A DNA stretch of 64,000 nucleotides from [Flexibacter] sp. ATCC 35103. GTDB lineage: Bacteria > Bacteroidota > Bacteroidia > Flavobacteriales > Flavobacteriaceae. Positions within the stretch are counted from its first letter, which is position 1. Every line of letters begins with the position of its first letter. A model generated the notes under the pieces. It was not told the DNA's origin. It saw only the letters and a program-made list of their open reading frames with translations, and ran no database searches. The position numbers and the translations under genes were made by a program. The stretch is from the NCBI RefSeq assembly GCF_001975985.1, contig NZ_MTQF01000007.1, forward strand, positions 124,001 to 188,000, written 5' to 3'. Shown one piece after another: positions 53,415 through 63,082 of this stretch.

Positions 53415-54958
53415 TGATTGTTGTTTATCATCAAAATAATAAAGTCAAAGAGGTTATTCGCGAGGGACAGAATCTTGATTTTTCTGCTAAGAAAATTTCA
53501 GATGTCCTAATCGAAATGGCACTTGCTAATCCGGACGAATTTTTGATCTGGTGTATTTTTGATTTAAAACCTCATTTAAATTTATCTGCATTCAGTGGTG
53601 TTTTTCATCATAAAAAAATAATGGCGACCTATAATCCTTTTAAAAATTCATTGTTATGTGATGCAATTGGTTATGTAGAAGAGACTCCGTTTATAAAAAT
53701 AAATAAAAAAGTGAGCTACCCAACCTGGCAAATGAGCAGTTGTGTAGGTGGAATTCACGCATCAGTATTATTAGAACTTAGAAAATCGATTTCAGCAGGC
53801 GATAACTTTGAGTATTTTTTACATTCAATTGCCAAATTAGCGATGAATAATGGACTTTTGTGCTCTTCAGAACCACTTTTGTTAAATGATGTTTTTAATC
53901 AGGAAGTAAATAAAAAAGCAAGTTTATTTGTCCTGTTCCGTTTTGTAAAACAGCATTATAAAACCCGTTGGATATTCTTGTTGTTTTTGAATTTGTTTTT
54001 ATACGAAAGAAAAGTAGCTGTTCTGCCTCTGATTTTTAGTTTGTTCTATTCAAATAGAAAACTGGACAAGAAAGAATTAAATCTCATAGAAGTTCAGTCT
54101 TCAAAAAAAATACAAGAAGAAGAAACTGTAGATGTTATTATCCCAACTATTGGAAGAAAAGATTTTTTGTATGATATCTTAAAAGATTTTTCTGTTCAGA
54201 CACATTTGCCAAAAAAGATTGTTATTGTAGAACAAAATCCAAATTTAGAAAGTATCTCAGAATTAGATTATCTTCAAAATGAGAGTTGGCCGTTTGAGAT
54301 AAAACATATTTTTACGCATCAGGCTGGTGCCTGCAATGCGAGAAACTTAGCTTTGGCGGAAACAAAGCAGGAATGGGTTTTTATGGCTGATGATGATATT
54401 AGAATTAAGGAATCATTCCTGAAAGAAGCATTCGCTCAACTCAATAAATTTGGTCTTGACGAAATTACCTTTGGCTGCTATGACAGTGCGTATGATTTTA
54501 GTAAAAAATATCATAGCAATATGCAATGGGAAGCCTTTGGTTCTGGCTGTAGTATTGTAAAACGCCAGTGTTTAGAAAATCTTAAATACCGAAAAGGATT
54601 TGAGTTTGGTTACGGAGAAGATACAGATTTTGGTATGCAGCTTCGCAACAAAGGTGTAGATATTATGTACTTTCCTGAACCCGAAATTTTACACCTGAAA
54701 GCACCAATTGGTGGATTTAGAACGAAACCGGTTCTGGAATGGCAGAATGATAAAATTCAGCCTAAACCTTCGCCAACAGTTATGCTCTACAAGATTTTAC
54801 ATTTTAGTAAAGAGCAAATTGATGGTTATAGAACCGTTTTATTTTTCAAATTTTATAAATTGCAACCGATAAAAAATCCGATTCAATATTTTTCTTATTT
54901 CAAAAAACAATGGAAACAAAGTTTGTATTGGGCAAATCAATTAAAAAATAAAATATAA
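53414..54958 (+). CDS. Two-part glycosyltransferase with C-terminal GT2 domain
   Basis: A 514-residue protein. Residues 238 to about 470 form a GT2 domain: VDVIIPTIGRKDFL, IVIVEQNPNLES, AGACNARNLALAE, FMADDDIRI (323-331) and GYGEDTDFGMQLR. Residues 1-215 lack a clear motif of their own, but SSCVGGIHASVLLELRKSI and the helices after it look like the back half of another GT-A domain. The protein may be a tandem or degenerate two-domain glycosyltransferase. It overlaps the GT4 gene by one base. Confidence 0.75.
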   Translation: MIVVYHQNNKVKEVIREGQNLDFSAKKISDVLIEMALANPDEFLIWCIFDLKPHLNLSAFSGVFHHKKIMATYNPFKNSLLCDAIGYVEETPFIKINKKVSYPTWQMSSCVGGIHASVLLELRKSISAGDNFEYFLHSIAKLAMNNGLLCSSEPLLLNDVFNQEVNKKASLFVLFRFVKQHYKTRWIFLLFLNLFLYERKVAVLPLIFSLFYSNRKLDKKELNLIEVQSSKKIQEEETVDVIIPTIGRKDFLYDILKDFSVQTHLPKKIVIVEQNPNLESISELDYLQNESWPFEIKHIFTHQAGACNARNLALAETKQEWVFMADDDIRIKESFLKEAFAQLNKFGLDEITFGCYDSAYDFSKKYHSNMQWEAFGSGCSIVKRQCLENLKYRKGFEFGYGEDTDFGMQLRNKGVDIMYFPEPEILHLKAPIGGFRTKPVLEWQNDKIQPKPSPTVMLYKILHFSKEQIDGYRTVLFFKFYKLQPIKNPIQYFSYFKKQWKQSLYWANQLKNKI

Positions 54959-54961
54959 ATT

Positions 54962-56581
54962 TTGATACATTCCATAATTATCGTAACACCTTCAGGTGAT
55001 CAAAAGATTGATTTTGAGGTAAATGATTCACTAAAACAAGCTATAGATTTATCTTTGTTTAATCTTTCGGATTTCAATTCATTTGATATAAAAATTACGT
55101 TTTCTCAAACTATTGCTGAATTTCGCAGTCATGATTATACGTGGCAAAAAAGTGAAATTAATTTTATTGCAAACGAGTTTAGTCCAAAAATAATAAGATT
55201 AGAAAACGGTCAGATTGTTCAGTCTAATATAACTGCAGGTATTTGGGAAATTGATGAAAATGATACCACAGTTTTGCTTTGGCGATTTAATCCGGACTGT
55301 TCAGTGCCAATTGCAAGTTATCTGGGAGATGAAAACAGGAAAACGATTTCTTCAGCAAACCAACAGTTTAATTTTATTGAAACCCCTGCATTATTGTTTC
55401 CTAAAAGCGAAGCAATTGAGATAAGCCGATCAAAAAATCCATTTACGGCGGTAGCGTGTTTTACTGATCACTGTGATTTTGATACTGCCGAAAATTTGAT
55501 TTTGCAAAGAGAATTTTTTAAAGAACATCAGATAAAAGTAACCAAAGGTTTTTTTCTAAACCATTTCTCAAAACGGGAAGATAATGCATCATTTCAAAAT
55601 CAAAAACAGGAACTTTTAAACTGGAATGATGATGGACATGAGTTATGTTATCATTCGCTTTCGCAATCTATAAAAACAGATCAGGAAAGTTTTGTAGATT
55701 TTGAGCAATTTGTTCCTCCTTTGCATGATATAAAAGTTTGGATTGATCACGGATTTCAACCCTATAATTTTTCTCTTTTAAAGAATAAGAAATTCAATAA
55801 GAATGAATTTGAAAACATTTTAAATAAAAAAAATATAAATACACTCTGGAATTATATTGATTCAGGAACTGCAACACATGGTGTAATAAATCAATTTAAT
55901 CCCAGGCACTTCACATTATCAAATTTCTTAAACGGGAACAAAGGTTTAGGTTTCATAAAAAATACACAGCTTATAATCAAGAATATTATTTTTCATTATT
56001 ATAATGAAGAAGAATTAATTTTGAAATATAAACATACTGCATCCCGTTTCAAAAAAGTATTTTTTCAAAGACAGTTTAAATTATTTTTTCCGTTAGTGAG
56101 AGATTTTTTTAAACTCAGTATTTCTATTTTTTCGGTTTTGTTATTTTGGAATACTAAAAAGAAGAACCCTTATAAGTTGGCAAAATACTCACCAACGGTA
56201 TTTAAACATATTATTTTTGATAAGGAGTTTTATATTTTTCAGACCTTAGAAATGCTTGATTTTAAGAAATCACTATCTCACGAAAATATAAACACGTTAA
56301 TCAACGAGAAAGGTGTTTTTATTGCACACACTTATTTTTCTGTACCAATGGAATACCATGAAGGAAAATTATTCTCGACAGAAACTACAATAGACAAAAA
56401 GGTTTCTGAAAACTTTAAATATTTAGGTTATAAAATCAAGAATAATCAAATCTGGAATCCTACTCTTACTGAGTTAATTGAATATTGGTCTGATTTTGAA
56501 AAATTGGTTTTGGATATTGATTTAGAAGGAAACATATTCGAAAAAAGCAACACAAGTCTGCAAAAGCGACAAGCAATTTAA
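54962..56581 (+). CDS. Distant polysaccharide-deacetylase-like (NodB-type) protein
   Basis: A 539-residue protein I cannot place firmly. The middle has NodB/CE4-like elements: AVACFTDHCDFDTAEN (163-178, acidic/His metal motif), GHELCYHSLSQS (225-236, the His motif but with Gln in the last usual His position), WIDHGFQPYN (260-269) and late GVFIAHTYFS. Residues 1-150 are a beta-rich domain; a hydrophobic stretch follows the core (FFKLSISIFSVLLFW). If active it might deacetylate a glycan. The start is a TTG three bases after the previous stop. Confidence 0.5.
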   Translation: MIHSIIIVTPSGDQKIDFEVNDSLKQAIDLSLFNLSDFNSFDIKITFSQTIAEFRSHDYTWQKSEINFIANEFSPKIIRLENGQIVQSNITAGIWEIDENDTTVLLWRFNPDCSVPIASYLGDENRKTISSANQQFNFIETPALLFPKSEAIEISRSKNPFTAVACFTDHCDFDTAENLILQREFFKEHQIKVTKGFFLNHFSKREDNASFQNQKQELLNWNDDGHELCYHSLSQSIKTDQESFVDFEQFVPPLHDIKVWIDHGFQPYNFSLLKNKKFNKNEFENILNKKNINTLWNYIDSGTATHGVINQFNPRHFTLSNFLNGNKGLGFIKNTQLIIKNIIFHYYNEEELILKYKHTASRFKKVFFQRQFKLFFPLVRDFFKLSISIFSVLLFWNTKKKNPYKLAKYSPTVFKHIIFDKEFYIFQTLEMLDFKKSLSHENINTLINEKGVFIAHTYFSVPMEYHEGKLFSTETTIDKKVSENFKYLGYKIKNNQIWNPTLTELIEYWSDFEKLVLDIDLEGNIFEKSNTSLQKRQAI

Positions 56582-56587
56582 TTATAC

Positions 56588-57457
56588 ATGAATCACAAGC
56601 TAAAAACGATATTGTTTAAATCACTTGCTTTATTACCTAATAAAGTAGATGATTATTGTTATCATAAAATTCAAAGTTTTTTTGATAAGTCTACTCTGGA
56701 AGACCGGTTAAAAAGTGTTGAACCAACTTATTCCAGACTTTCAAAAGTTTTAACCGGTTTAGATATCAACTTAAAAGAAAAAGTCGTTTTTGAGTTTGGT
56801 TCTGGTTGGTTTCCTAGTATGCCTTACTTTTTTAAATACAAATTAGGAGCAAAAAAAGTACTTACTTTTGATATTAATGAACATTTTAAAAAAGAAACAG
56901 TTTTAAAATTAAATGATCTTTTTTCTAAAAGATATGGCTGCGAAGTAGTGCCAAACCCGGATAATAAGTACGGTCTTCCTCAGAGAGTTGAGTATTTTCC
57001 AAATTACAATATTGTAAAAAATGATTTTCCTGATGTTGATGTTGTTTTTTCGCGTTATGTACTTTCGCATATGAATGAAAATGATGTTGATGCGTTGCAC
57101 AAAAAAATGAAAACGGTACTTAAAAAAGGTACATATGTAATTCATTTTATTTCCCCAAGTGATTTACGCCAACATAATGACAGTTCTTTATCGCTTCAGG
57201 ATTTCTTAAAATACAGCAAGAAAGAGTGGGATAAAATACATACTAAATATGATTATCATAACCGTTTAAGATTGCCGCAGTTTCTGGAAATATTTAAAAA
57301 ATATGATTATGAAATTGTTCATCTGGATTATGAGAGCTTAAAAGAAGGCACCAAAAGATATGAACTATTTAAAAAAGTGCCGCTTCATGAAGATTATAAA
57401 AAATATTCTGATGAAGAATTAACAGCCGGAAATATCTTTGTGGTTTTAAAAGTATAA
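56588..57457 (+). CDS. Class I SAM-dependent methyltransferase
   Basis: A 289-residue methyltransferase with SAM motif I VVFEFGSGWFPSM (66-78), the acidic end of strand two LTFDINEHF (D95), the motif-IV-like VDVVFSRYVLSHMNENDV and the post-motif strand GTYVIHFISP. The target could be a sugar or sugar nucleotide; nothing in the sequence fixes it. The gene follows the deacetylase-like gene closely and precedes a GT2 gene. Confidence 0.84.
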   Translation: MNHKLKTILFKSLALLPNKVDDYCYHKIQSFFDKSTLEDRLKSVEPTYSRLSKVLTGLDINLKEKVVFEFGSGWFPSMPYFFKYKLGAKKVLTFDINEHFKKETVLKLNDLFSKRYGCEVVPNPDNKYGLPQRVEYFPNYNIVKNDFPDVDVVFSRYVLSHMNENDVDALHKKMKTVLKKGTYVIHFISPSDLRQHNDSSLSLQDFLKYSKKEWDKIHTKYDYHNRLRLPQFLEIFKKYDYEIVHLDYESLKEGTKRYELFKKVPLHEDYKKYSDEELTAGNIFVVLKV

Positions 57458-57463
57458 AATTTA

Positions 57464-58477
57464 ATGAATTTACCTTTGCGCTTTTCCCTAATTGTTTGCA
57501 CCTACATGCGTCCTGAACCTTTGCTGGCTTTATTGCAATCAGTTCAGGGACAAACTGTGTATCCGGATGAAATCTTAATAATTGACGGATCGACTAATAA
57601 TGAGACCAAAATTATTCTGGAAGAGAATAAATTCGAGAACCTAAAATATTTTTTGATTTCAGAAGAAAACAGAGGATTAACAAGACAAAGAAATTTTGGA
57701 ATATCTAAAATAAATCAAGATATAGAGATAGTTTGTTTTTTAGATGATGATACCGTTTTAGAACCGGATTATTTTTTTGAGACAATAAAAACATTTCAAA
57801 ACAATCCTGATATTACCGGAGTAGGAGGAATAGCGATCAATGAATATAAATGGAAACCGCAAAACCAGGATTTTTTTTATAATAAGAAAAAATACTATTT
57901 ATTCGAAGGACATTTTTATAAAGAAGGGACCCGTAATGTAGTCAGGAATTATTTAGGGCTTGGATCTAATTTAGGTTCAGGAAAAATGCCGAATTTCTCA
58001 CACGGAAGAACTTCCGGATTTCCTATGACCGGAAAAACATACGAAGTTGACTTACTTATTGGTATGTCGATGGCATTTAGAAAAGTCGTGGTTGACCATA
58101 TTAAATTTTCTAAATTTTTTGAAGGTTATGGTTTATACGAAGATGCAGATTTTAGTTTAAGAGCGCTCAATTTTGGTAAAAATGTAATCAATACAAAAGC
58201 ACATTTATCTCATTTTCATGCTGCATCGGGACGTCCTAATCAGTATAATTATGGCAAAATGGTAGTAAGAAACGGGTATTATATATGGCGTGTTAAAAAC
58301 CCGAATCCGGGTTTTAAAGACCGTTTTAAGTGGAATGCAATTACGATACTGCTCACTTTAATCAGATTTACAAATACCATTACATCTGGCAATAAAAAAA
58401 CACCTTTTACAGAAGCAATTGGCAGAACAATGGGTTGGTTGAGCTTGCTGTTTAATAAACCAAAAGAAATAAAATGA
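57464..58477 (+). CDS. Glycosyltransferase family 2 protein
   Basis: A 337-residue GT2 enzyme with SLIVCTYMRPEPL at 8-20, ILIIDGSTNNET, GLTRQRNFGI for the acceptor loop, CFLDDDTVLE (91-100) and YEDADFSLRAL as catalytic acid segment. The loop between them is long (IGMSMAFRKVVVD). The next gene overlaps it by four bases. Confidence 0.89.
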   Translation: MNLPLRFSLIVCTYMRPEPLLALLQSVQGQTVYPDEILIIDGSTNNETKIILEENKFENLKYFLISEENRGLTRQRNFGISKINQDIEIVCFLDDDTVLEPDYFFETIKTFQNNPDITGVGGIAINEYKWKPQNQDFFYNKKKYYLFEGHFYKEGTRNVVRNYLGLGSNLGSGKMPNFSHGRTSGFPMTGKTYEVDLLIGMSMAFRKVVVDHIKFSKFFEGYGLYEDADFSLRALNFGKNVINTKAHLSHFHAASGRPNQYNYGKMVVRNGYYIWRVKNPNPGFKDRFKWNAITILLTLIRFTNTITSGNKKTPFTEAIGRTMGWLSLLFNKPKEIK

Positions 58478-59454
58478 AAGTGAAAGTTTATATTTATGGA
58501 CTTTGTGATGTTTTTTATGACGGTTATTATATTCAGGGAATAAAAGAAATTTATAAAGATTTTGAATTCAATATTTCTAAATTTCCTGATTTTCCGGAAG
58601 AAACCTTTGCTTTTATAATTGAAGGGAATAATTATTCGAAAAAAATAATTATTGATTCTAAAGATTCAGGCCAAATTGATTTAATTAGCTTGGAATGGTG
58701 TGATGTCTACGGAAAAGTAAATTATAATACTAATAGTTTACCCGTTGCAGATCATGATAAAATCGTTGCAATAGGACCCAGTTTTGGTATTAAAATCTGG
58801 AACTTGTTTGAAACCTTATATTATGGGACTTTTAATTTTATCAGATTTAAAAATTCTATTGTAAACAAAAGAGGGTTTGCAGCCAATTATTGGAGACAAT
58901 ATAAAAGATTCAGATTAAAAAAATATCATTTGACACAGTCTTCAAGTAATGAAGTTTTCTTTTTAAATAGTATTTGGAAAAAAGAAAATGAAACCAATAA
59001 CAATAGAGCCTTATTTATAGAAACCTGCAAGAACAATAAAAATATTGATTTTGAAGGCGGCTTTGTATCGAGAACTAATGGTGATAATTTGGGTTTTGAC
59101 GCTTTAATATATTCCCAAATAATTCCATTGAAAACCTATCTGAAAAAACTTAAGAATTCTGCCTTTGTCTTTAATACGCCCGCTGTTCTCTCTTGTCATG
59201 GTTGGAAATTAGCCGAATTTCTAGCTTTAGGAAAAGCAATTATTTCAACATCTCATTACAACAAATTACCGGCAGATTTAATAAATGAAAAACATTTATT
59301 ATATGCTGAAAGCAAGGACGAAATTAATAAAGCAATAGAAAAGCTGACTACAGATATTAGTTTTAAAAGAAAACTGGAATTCGAAAGCAGGAATTATTTT
59401 GAAACCTATCTGGTGCCTCAAAAAGTTATTAAAAGATTATTAGAAAATAAATAA
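58474..59454 (+). CDS. Putative glycosyltransferase (GT-B, GT4-like C-terminal half)
   Basis: A 326-residue protein. The N-terminal half is not recognisable, though VYIYGLCDVFYDGYYIQGI looks like a Rossmann start. The C-terminal half has FVFNTPAVLSCHGWKLAEFLALGKAIIST, with the spacing of the GT4 donor site (Glu in LAEFLALGK). It directly precedes two clear GT4 genes, and the next ATG follows the stop immediately. I call it a glycosyltransferase mainly from this segment and its neighbours. Confidence 0.6.
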   Translation: MKVKVYIYGLCDVFYDGYYIQGIKEIYKDFEFNISKFPDFPEETFAFIIEGNNYSKKIIIDSKDSGQIDLISLEWCDVYGKVNYNTNSLPVADHDKIVAIGPSFGIKIWNLFETLYYGTFNFIRFKNSIVNKRGFAANYWRQYKRFRLKKYHLTQSSSNEVFFLNSIWKKENETNNNRALFIETCKNNKNIDFEGGFVSRTNGDNLGFDALIYSQIIPLKTYLKKLKNSAFVFNTPAVLSCHGWKLAEFLALGKAIISTSHYNKLPADLINEKHLLYAESKDEINKAIEKLTTDISFKRKLEFESRNYFETYLVPQKVIKRLLENK

Positions 59455-60573
59455 ATGAAATTTGTAATAATCAGTCATGTGATGCACAATAGTGAGCGGG
59501 ATTTATTTTATGCTTACGCACCTTATGTTCGCGAAATGAATATCTGGTTTAAATATGTAGATGAGGTAATTGTCGTTGCGCCATTACAAAGTAAACAGCC
59601 AACGGCGATAGACATCGCTTACAAGCACAATAAAATTGATTTTAAAGCAGTGCCAGATTTTAATCTGACAAGCTTAAAAAACAGTTTGCTTTCCGTTTTT
59701 AAATTGCCGGTTATTTCTTGGAGAATATTTTTAGCCATGAAAAATGCCAATCATATTCACTTGCGTTGTCCCGGTAATATGGGTTTGATTGGATGTTTGG
59801 TTCAAATTTTATTTCCATCAAAACCTAAAACAGCTAAATATGCCGGTAATTGGGATCCTCAAAGTAAACAGCCACTTACATACAAAATGCAAAAATGGAT
59901 TTTAAGTAATACATTTTTAACACGTAATATGCAAGTTTTGGTTTATGGAGATTGGTATAATCAGTCTAAAAATATAAAACCTTTTTTTACTGCCACATAC
60001 GCACAGGCAGAAAAAGAAAATAGCACAAAAACAGGTTTTGATACTACAATAGAATTTATTTTTACAGGGAGTTTAGTTTCAGGTAAAAATCCATTGTATG
60101 CGATAGAATTAGTTCACCAATTAATAAAAAAAGGACACAAAGTAAATCTGAATATTTACGGAGAAGGTTCTGAAAGAGCAAAGCTGGAAAACTATATTAA
60201 AACAAATAATTTAGAAACATTAGTTGTTTTACACGGAAATCAAAATCACGAAACATTGAAGAAAGCTTATCAAAAAAGTCATTTTGTGATTTTACCTTCT
60301 AAAAGTGAAGGATGGCCAAAAGCTATTGCCGAGGGAATGTTTTGGGGATGTATTCCTGTTGCAAGTAAGGTTTCTTGTGTGCCTTTTATGTTAGATTATG
60401 GTAATCGTGGGATTTTATTAGAAATGGATTTAGAAAAAGATATAAATAAGATTAACGAAATACTTGATAACGAAAAAGCGTTTCTGGAAAAAAGCATGTT
60501 AGCCGCAAAATGGTCCCAAAATTATACTACAGATCTTTTTGAAGAGGAAATTAAAAAGTTATTATCAAAATGA
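59455..60573 (+). CDS. Glycosyltransferase family 4 protein
   Basis: A 372-residue GT-B enzyme: an acceptor domain including HIHLRCPGNMGL and AGNWDPQSKQPL, then a GT4 donor domain with FIFTGSLVSGKNPLYAIELV, LNIYGEGSERAKLENYI and the E-x7-E segment LPSKSEGWPKAIAEGMFWG. All GT4 landmarks are present. It starts directly after the previous stop and overlaps the next gene by four bases. Confidence 0.88.
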   Translation: MKFVIISHVMHNSERDLFYAYAPYVREMNIWFKYVDEVIVVAPLQSKQPTAIDIAYKHNKIDFKAVPDFNLTSLKNSLLSVFKLPVISWRIFLAMKNANHIHLRCPGNMGLIGCLVQILFPSKPKTAKYAGNWDPQSKQPLTYKMQKWILSNTFLTRNMQVLVYGDWYNQSKNIKPFFTATYAQAEKENSTKTGFDTTIEFIFTGSLVSGKNPLYAIELVHQLIKKGHKVNLNIYGEGSERAKLENYIKTNNLETLVVLHGNQNHETLKKAYQKSHFVILPSKSEGWPKAIAEGMFWGCIPVASKVSCVPFMLDYGNRGILLEMDLEKDINKINEILDNEKAFLEKSMLAAKWSQNYTTDLFEEEIKKLLSK

Positions 60574-61658
60574 GAATTGTACAAATAATAGACTCTTTAG
60601 AAGCTGGTGGAGCAGAACGAATGGCGGTGAATTATGCTAATGCATTGTCAAAAGAAATAGAATTTTCAGGATTAGTTGTCTCAAGAAAAGAAGGATTATT
60701 ACTAAACCAAATCGATAAAAAGGTTTCGTATTTATTCCTGAATAAAAAAACTAAAATAGATTTTAAAGCTGTTTTTAAATTACGTCAATATTTGAAAAAT
60801 AATAATGTTGATGCAATTCATGCTCATAGTTCTTCTTTTTTTATTGCTGTTTTAGTGAAATTAACCTTGCCGAAAATCAAAATTATTTGGCATGACCATT
60901 ATGGAATTTCACAAGATTTGTCTTCCCGAAAAAACGTAAGCCTCAAATTGGGTTCGTTTTTTTTTATGGGAATCATTTCTGTAAATTCTGCTTTGAAAGA
61001 ATGGGCAAAATCGTATCTCTGGAGTTCTAATATTACTTATTTTCCTAATTTTGTAATTGATTCTTCTGTTTCCGGAGAGAAAATTAATCTAAACGGATTT
61101 GAAGGAAAAAGAATAATTTGCGTAGCTAATTTACGTGCACAAAAAAATCATGATTTAGTATTGGATGCTGCAAATTTGATGAAAAATAAATTTCCGGATT
61201 GGAGTTTTCACTTATTTGGTAAAGATTTTCAAGATTCGTATTCTGATAGACTGAAAAAAAAGATTGATGATTTAAAACTTCACGATACTGTTTTTTTTTA
61301 TGGAACAACTGATACAGTTGGTTCAGCATTAAAACAATGTCAAATTGCTGTTCTGCCATCGATTTCAGAAGGACTTCCATTAGCGATTTTAGAATACGGA
61401 ATGTATAAGTTGCCTGTTGTTGCAACAAATGTGGGTGAAGTCTCAAAAATAATTACTTCAGACAATGAAGGTATAATAGTAGAATCTAATGATCTTAATT
61501 CATTTGTTAACGCAATTGAAAAACTAATTAACGATCAAAATTACGGTGATAGAATCGCTTTGGCTTTACATCATAATGTTCAGCTTAAATTTAGCGAAAG
61601 CACTATTATCAAAGAGTATCTTTTATGGTTGAAATCTTTGACTACTTTTACAGCTTAA
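60570..61658 (+). CDS. Glycosyltransferase family 4 protein
   Basis: A 362-residue GT4 enzyme: IVQIIDSLEAGGAERMAVNY at the N-terminus, IHAHSSSFF, IIWHDHYG, then ICVANLRAQKNHDLVLDAA, WSFHLFGKDF and the E-x7-E motif PSISEGLPLAILEYGMYKL. The start (SLEAGGAERM) is the common GT4 acceptor-domain opening. It is the last glycosyltransferase before the ligase-like gene. Confidence 0.9.
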   Translation: MRIVQIIDSLEAGGAERMAVNYANALSKEIEFSGLVVSRKEGLLLNQIDKKVSYLFLNKKTKIDFKAVFKLRQYLKNNNVDAIHAHSSSFFIAVLVKLTLPKIKIIWHDHYGISQDLSSRKNVSLKLGSFFFMGIISVNSALKEWAKSYLWSSNITYFPNFVIDSSVSGEKINLNGFEGKRIICVANLRAQKNHDLVLDAANLMKNKFPDWSFHLFGKDFQDSYSDRLKKKIDDLKLHDTVFFYGTTDTVGSALKQCQIAVLPSISEGLPLAILEYGMYKLPVVATNVGEVSKIITSDNEGIIVESNDLNSFVNAIEKLINDQNYGDRIALALHHNVQLKFSESTIIKEYLLWLKSLTTFTA

Positions 61659-61676
61659 AATAACAATAAATAAAAA

Positions 61677-63026
61677 ATGAAAAATACAAAATCATCTTAT
61701 AGTTTTCTGCTTCTCCTACATGCAGTTATTGCTTTAGTTGTTTTTACTATTCCTTTTTTATCAAAATTATATGCAATTTTAATTTTAGTAGTTGGTTTTT
61801 TTATTGTTTATCGAACAAAAAATAAAAATAATGAAGTTCTTTTAGTTGCAGGTTATTTAGTGGGAGTAGAGGTTTTTCTGCGAATGACCGGCGGAAATTT
61901 AAACAATGAATTTGTTAAATTTGGTGTGACTTTTTTCATGCTATTAGGTATGATATATAGCAATTTTTCGACAAATGCATTTATATATTGGTTCTTCCTG
62001 ATTTTATTAATTCCATCAATTTTAATTACCTCTACGGTCTTTAACCCTTCTGTTGATATTAAGAAATCATTAGTTTTTAATTTATCAGGACCAGTATGTT
62101 TGGCAATATCTTCGATTTATATGTTTCGAAGAAGAATTTTATTTTCTGATTTACAGAATGTATTAGTTGCAATGGGATTGCCATTAGTAAGTACTACAGT
62201 ATATCTGTTTTTATTTAATCCAAGCGTTAGGGATGTAGTAACAGGTACGCAATCTAATTTTGAAACTTCCGGAGGTTTTGGTCCTAACCAGGTTTCGACC
62301 GCTTTAGGTTTAGGAATGTTTATATTTTTTACACAATTAATATTGTTCTCAAAATCAAAAATAACAATTGCTATAAATGGTTTCTTGCTATTATTTATGA
62401 CTTACAGAGGGATTGTTACTTTCTCGAGAGGAGGAGTTATAACAGCAGCCGTTATGATTGTTTGCTTGCTGGCTTTATTATATAGTTTTTCTAACGCAAG
62501 AGGTAAAAGCAAATTTGTATTAGTTTTTATTGTAACAGGTATAATGGGTGTAGGAGTTTGGGGGTATTCGTCTATTCAGACCAATGGACTTATACAAAAA
62601 CGTTATGCAAATCAAGATGCTGCCGGAAGAGTAAAAAAAGATCGTTTAGGCGGGCGAGAAGAAATAATGGGGGAAGAGATTGCAATCTTTATGGATAATC
62701 CTGTTTTAGGAATTGGGGCAGGAATGGGTAAACAAGTCAGGAAAGAAACATTTGGCGAGAGTGCAGCTTCACACAATGAGATTACACGTATGCTAAGTGA
62801 GCATGGTTTGTTTGGAATCTTTGGACTTGTATTACTCTTTATAACCCCTTTTGTAGTATATGTTAATAATAGACAGCATTTATATTTTCTGTCCTTTTTT
62901 ATTTTTTGGTTACTAACAATAAATCATGCCGCAATGCGAACAGCAGCACCGGCTTTTGTATATGCATTGTCATTACTTTTAGTTCAGGTTAAAATTCCTG
63001 AAAAAACAGAAAATTTGATCGATTAG
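61677..63026 (+). CDS. O-antigen ligase/polymerase family membrane protein (Wzy_C/WaaL-like)
   Basis: A 449-residue protein with about twelve membrane helices and a large periplasmic loop before the end. Landmarks are GGFGPNQVSTALGLGMF, TYRGIVTFSRGG (the conserved basic region) and AASHNEITRMLSEHGLFGI, as in the O-antigen ligase/Wzy_C family. It might ligate a polymer to its lipid carrier or act as another polymerase; EpsG-type candidates already exist at 14389 and 20942. Starts 18 bases after the previous gene. Confidence 0.88.
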   Translation: MKNTKSSYSFLLLLHAVIALVVFTIPFLSKLYAILILVVGFFIVYRTKNKNNEVLLVAGYLVGVEVFLRMTGGNLNNEFVKFGVTFFMLLGMIYSNFSTNAFIYWFFLILLIPSILITSTVFNPSVDIKKSLVFNLSGPVCLAISSIYMFRRRILFSDLQNVLVAMGLPLVSTTVYLFLFNPSVRDVVTGTQSNFETSGGFGPNQVSTALGLGMFIFFTQLILFSKSKITIAINGFLLLFMTYRGIVTFSRGGVITAAVMIVCLLALLYSFSNARGKSKFVLVFIVTGIMGVGVWGYSSIQTNGLIQKRYANQDAAGRVKKDRLGGREEIMGEEIAIFMDNPVLGIGAGMGKQVRKETFGESAASHNEITRMLSEHGLFGIFGLVLLFITPFVVYVNNRQHLYFLSFFIFWLLTINHAAMRTAAPAFVYALSLLLVQVKIPEKTENLID

Positions 63027-63042
63027 ATTCTATTTTTTATAA

Positions 63043-63050
63043 TACATTTG
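63043..63050 (+). promoter_or_regulatory. Candidate -7 promoter box before the glycosylphosphotransferase gene
   Basis: TACATTTG matches the Bacteroidota TAnnTTTG consensus and lies 32 bases before the ATG at 63083. A TTTG at 63014-63017 is 25 bases upstream, farther than the usual spacing, so this is only a candidate. Confidence 0.35.
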
Positions 63051-63082
63051 GCTCAAGTTTAAGCCCTAAACAAATTGAAAAA

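Noticed and set aside
63050..63065. GGCT...AGCC hairpin after the ligase-like gene as a terminator
   Set aside because: Four-base stem with mismatches and no following T run.
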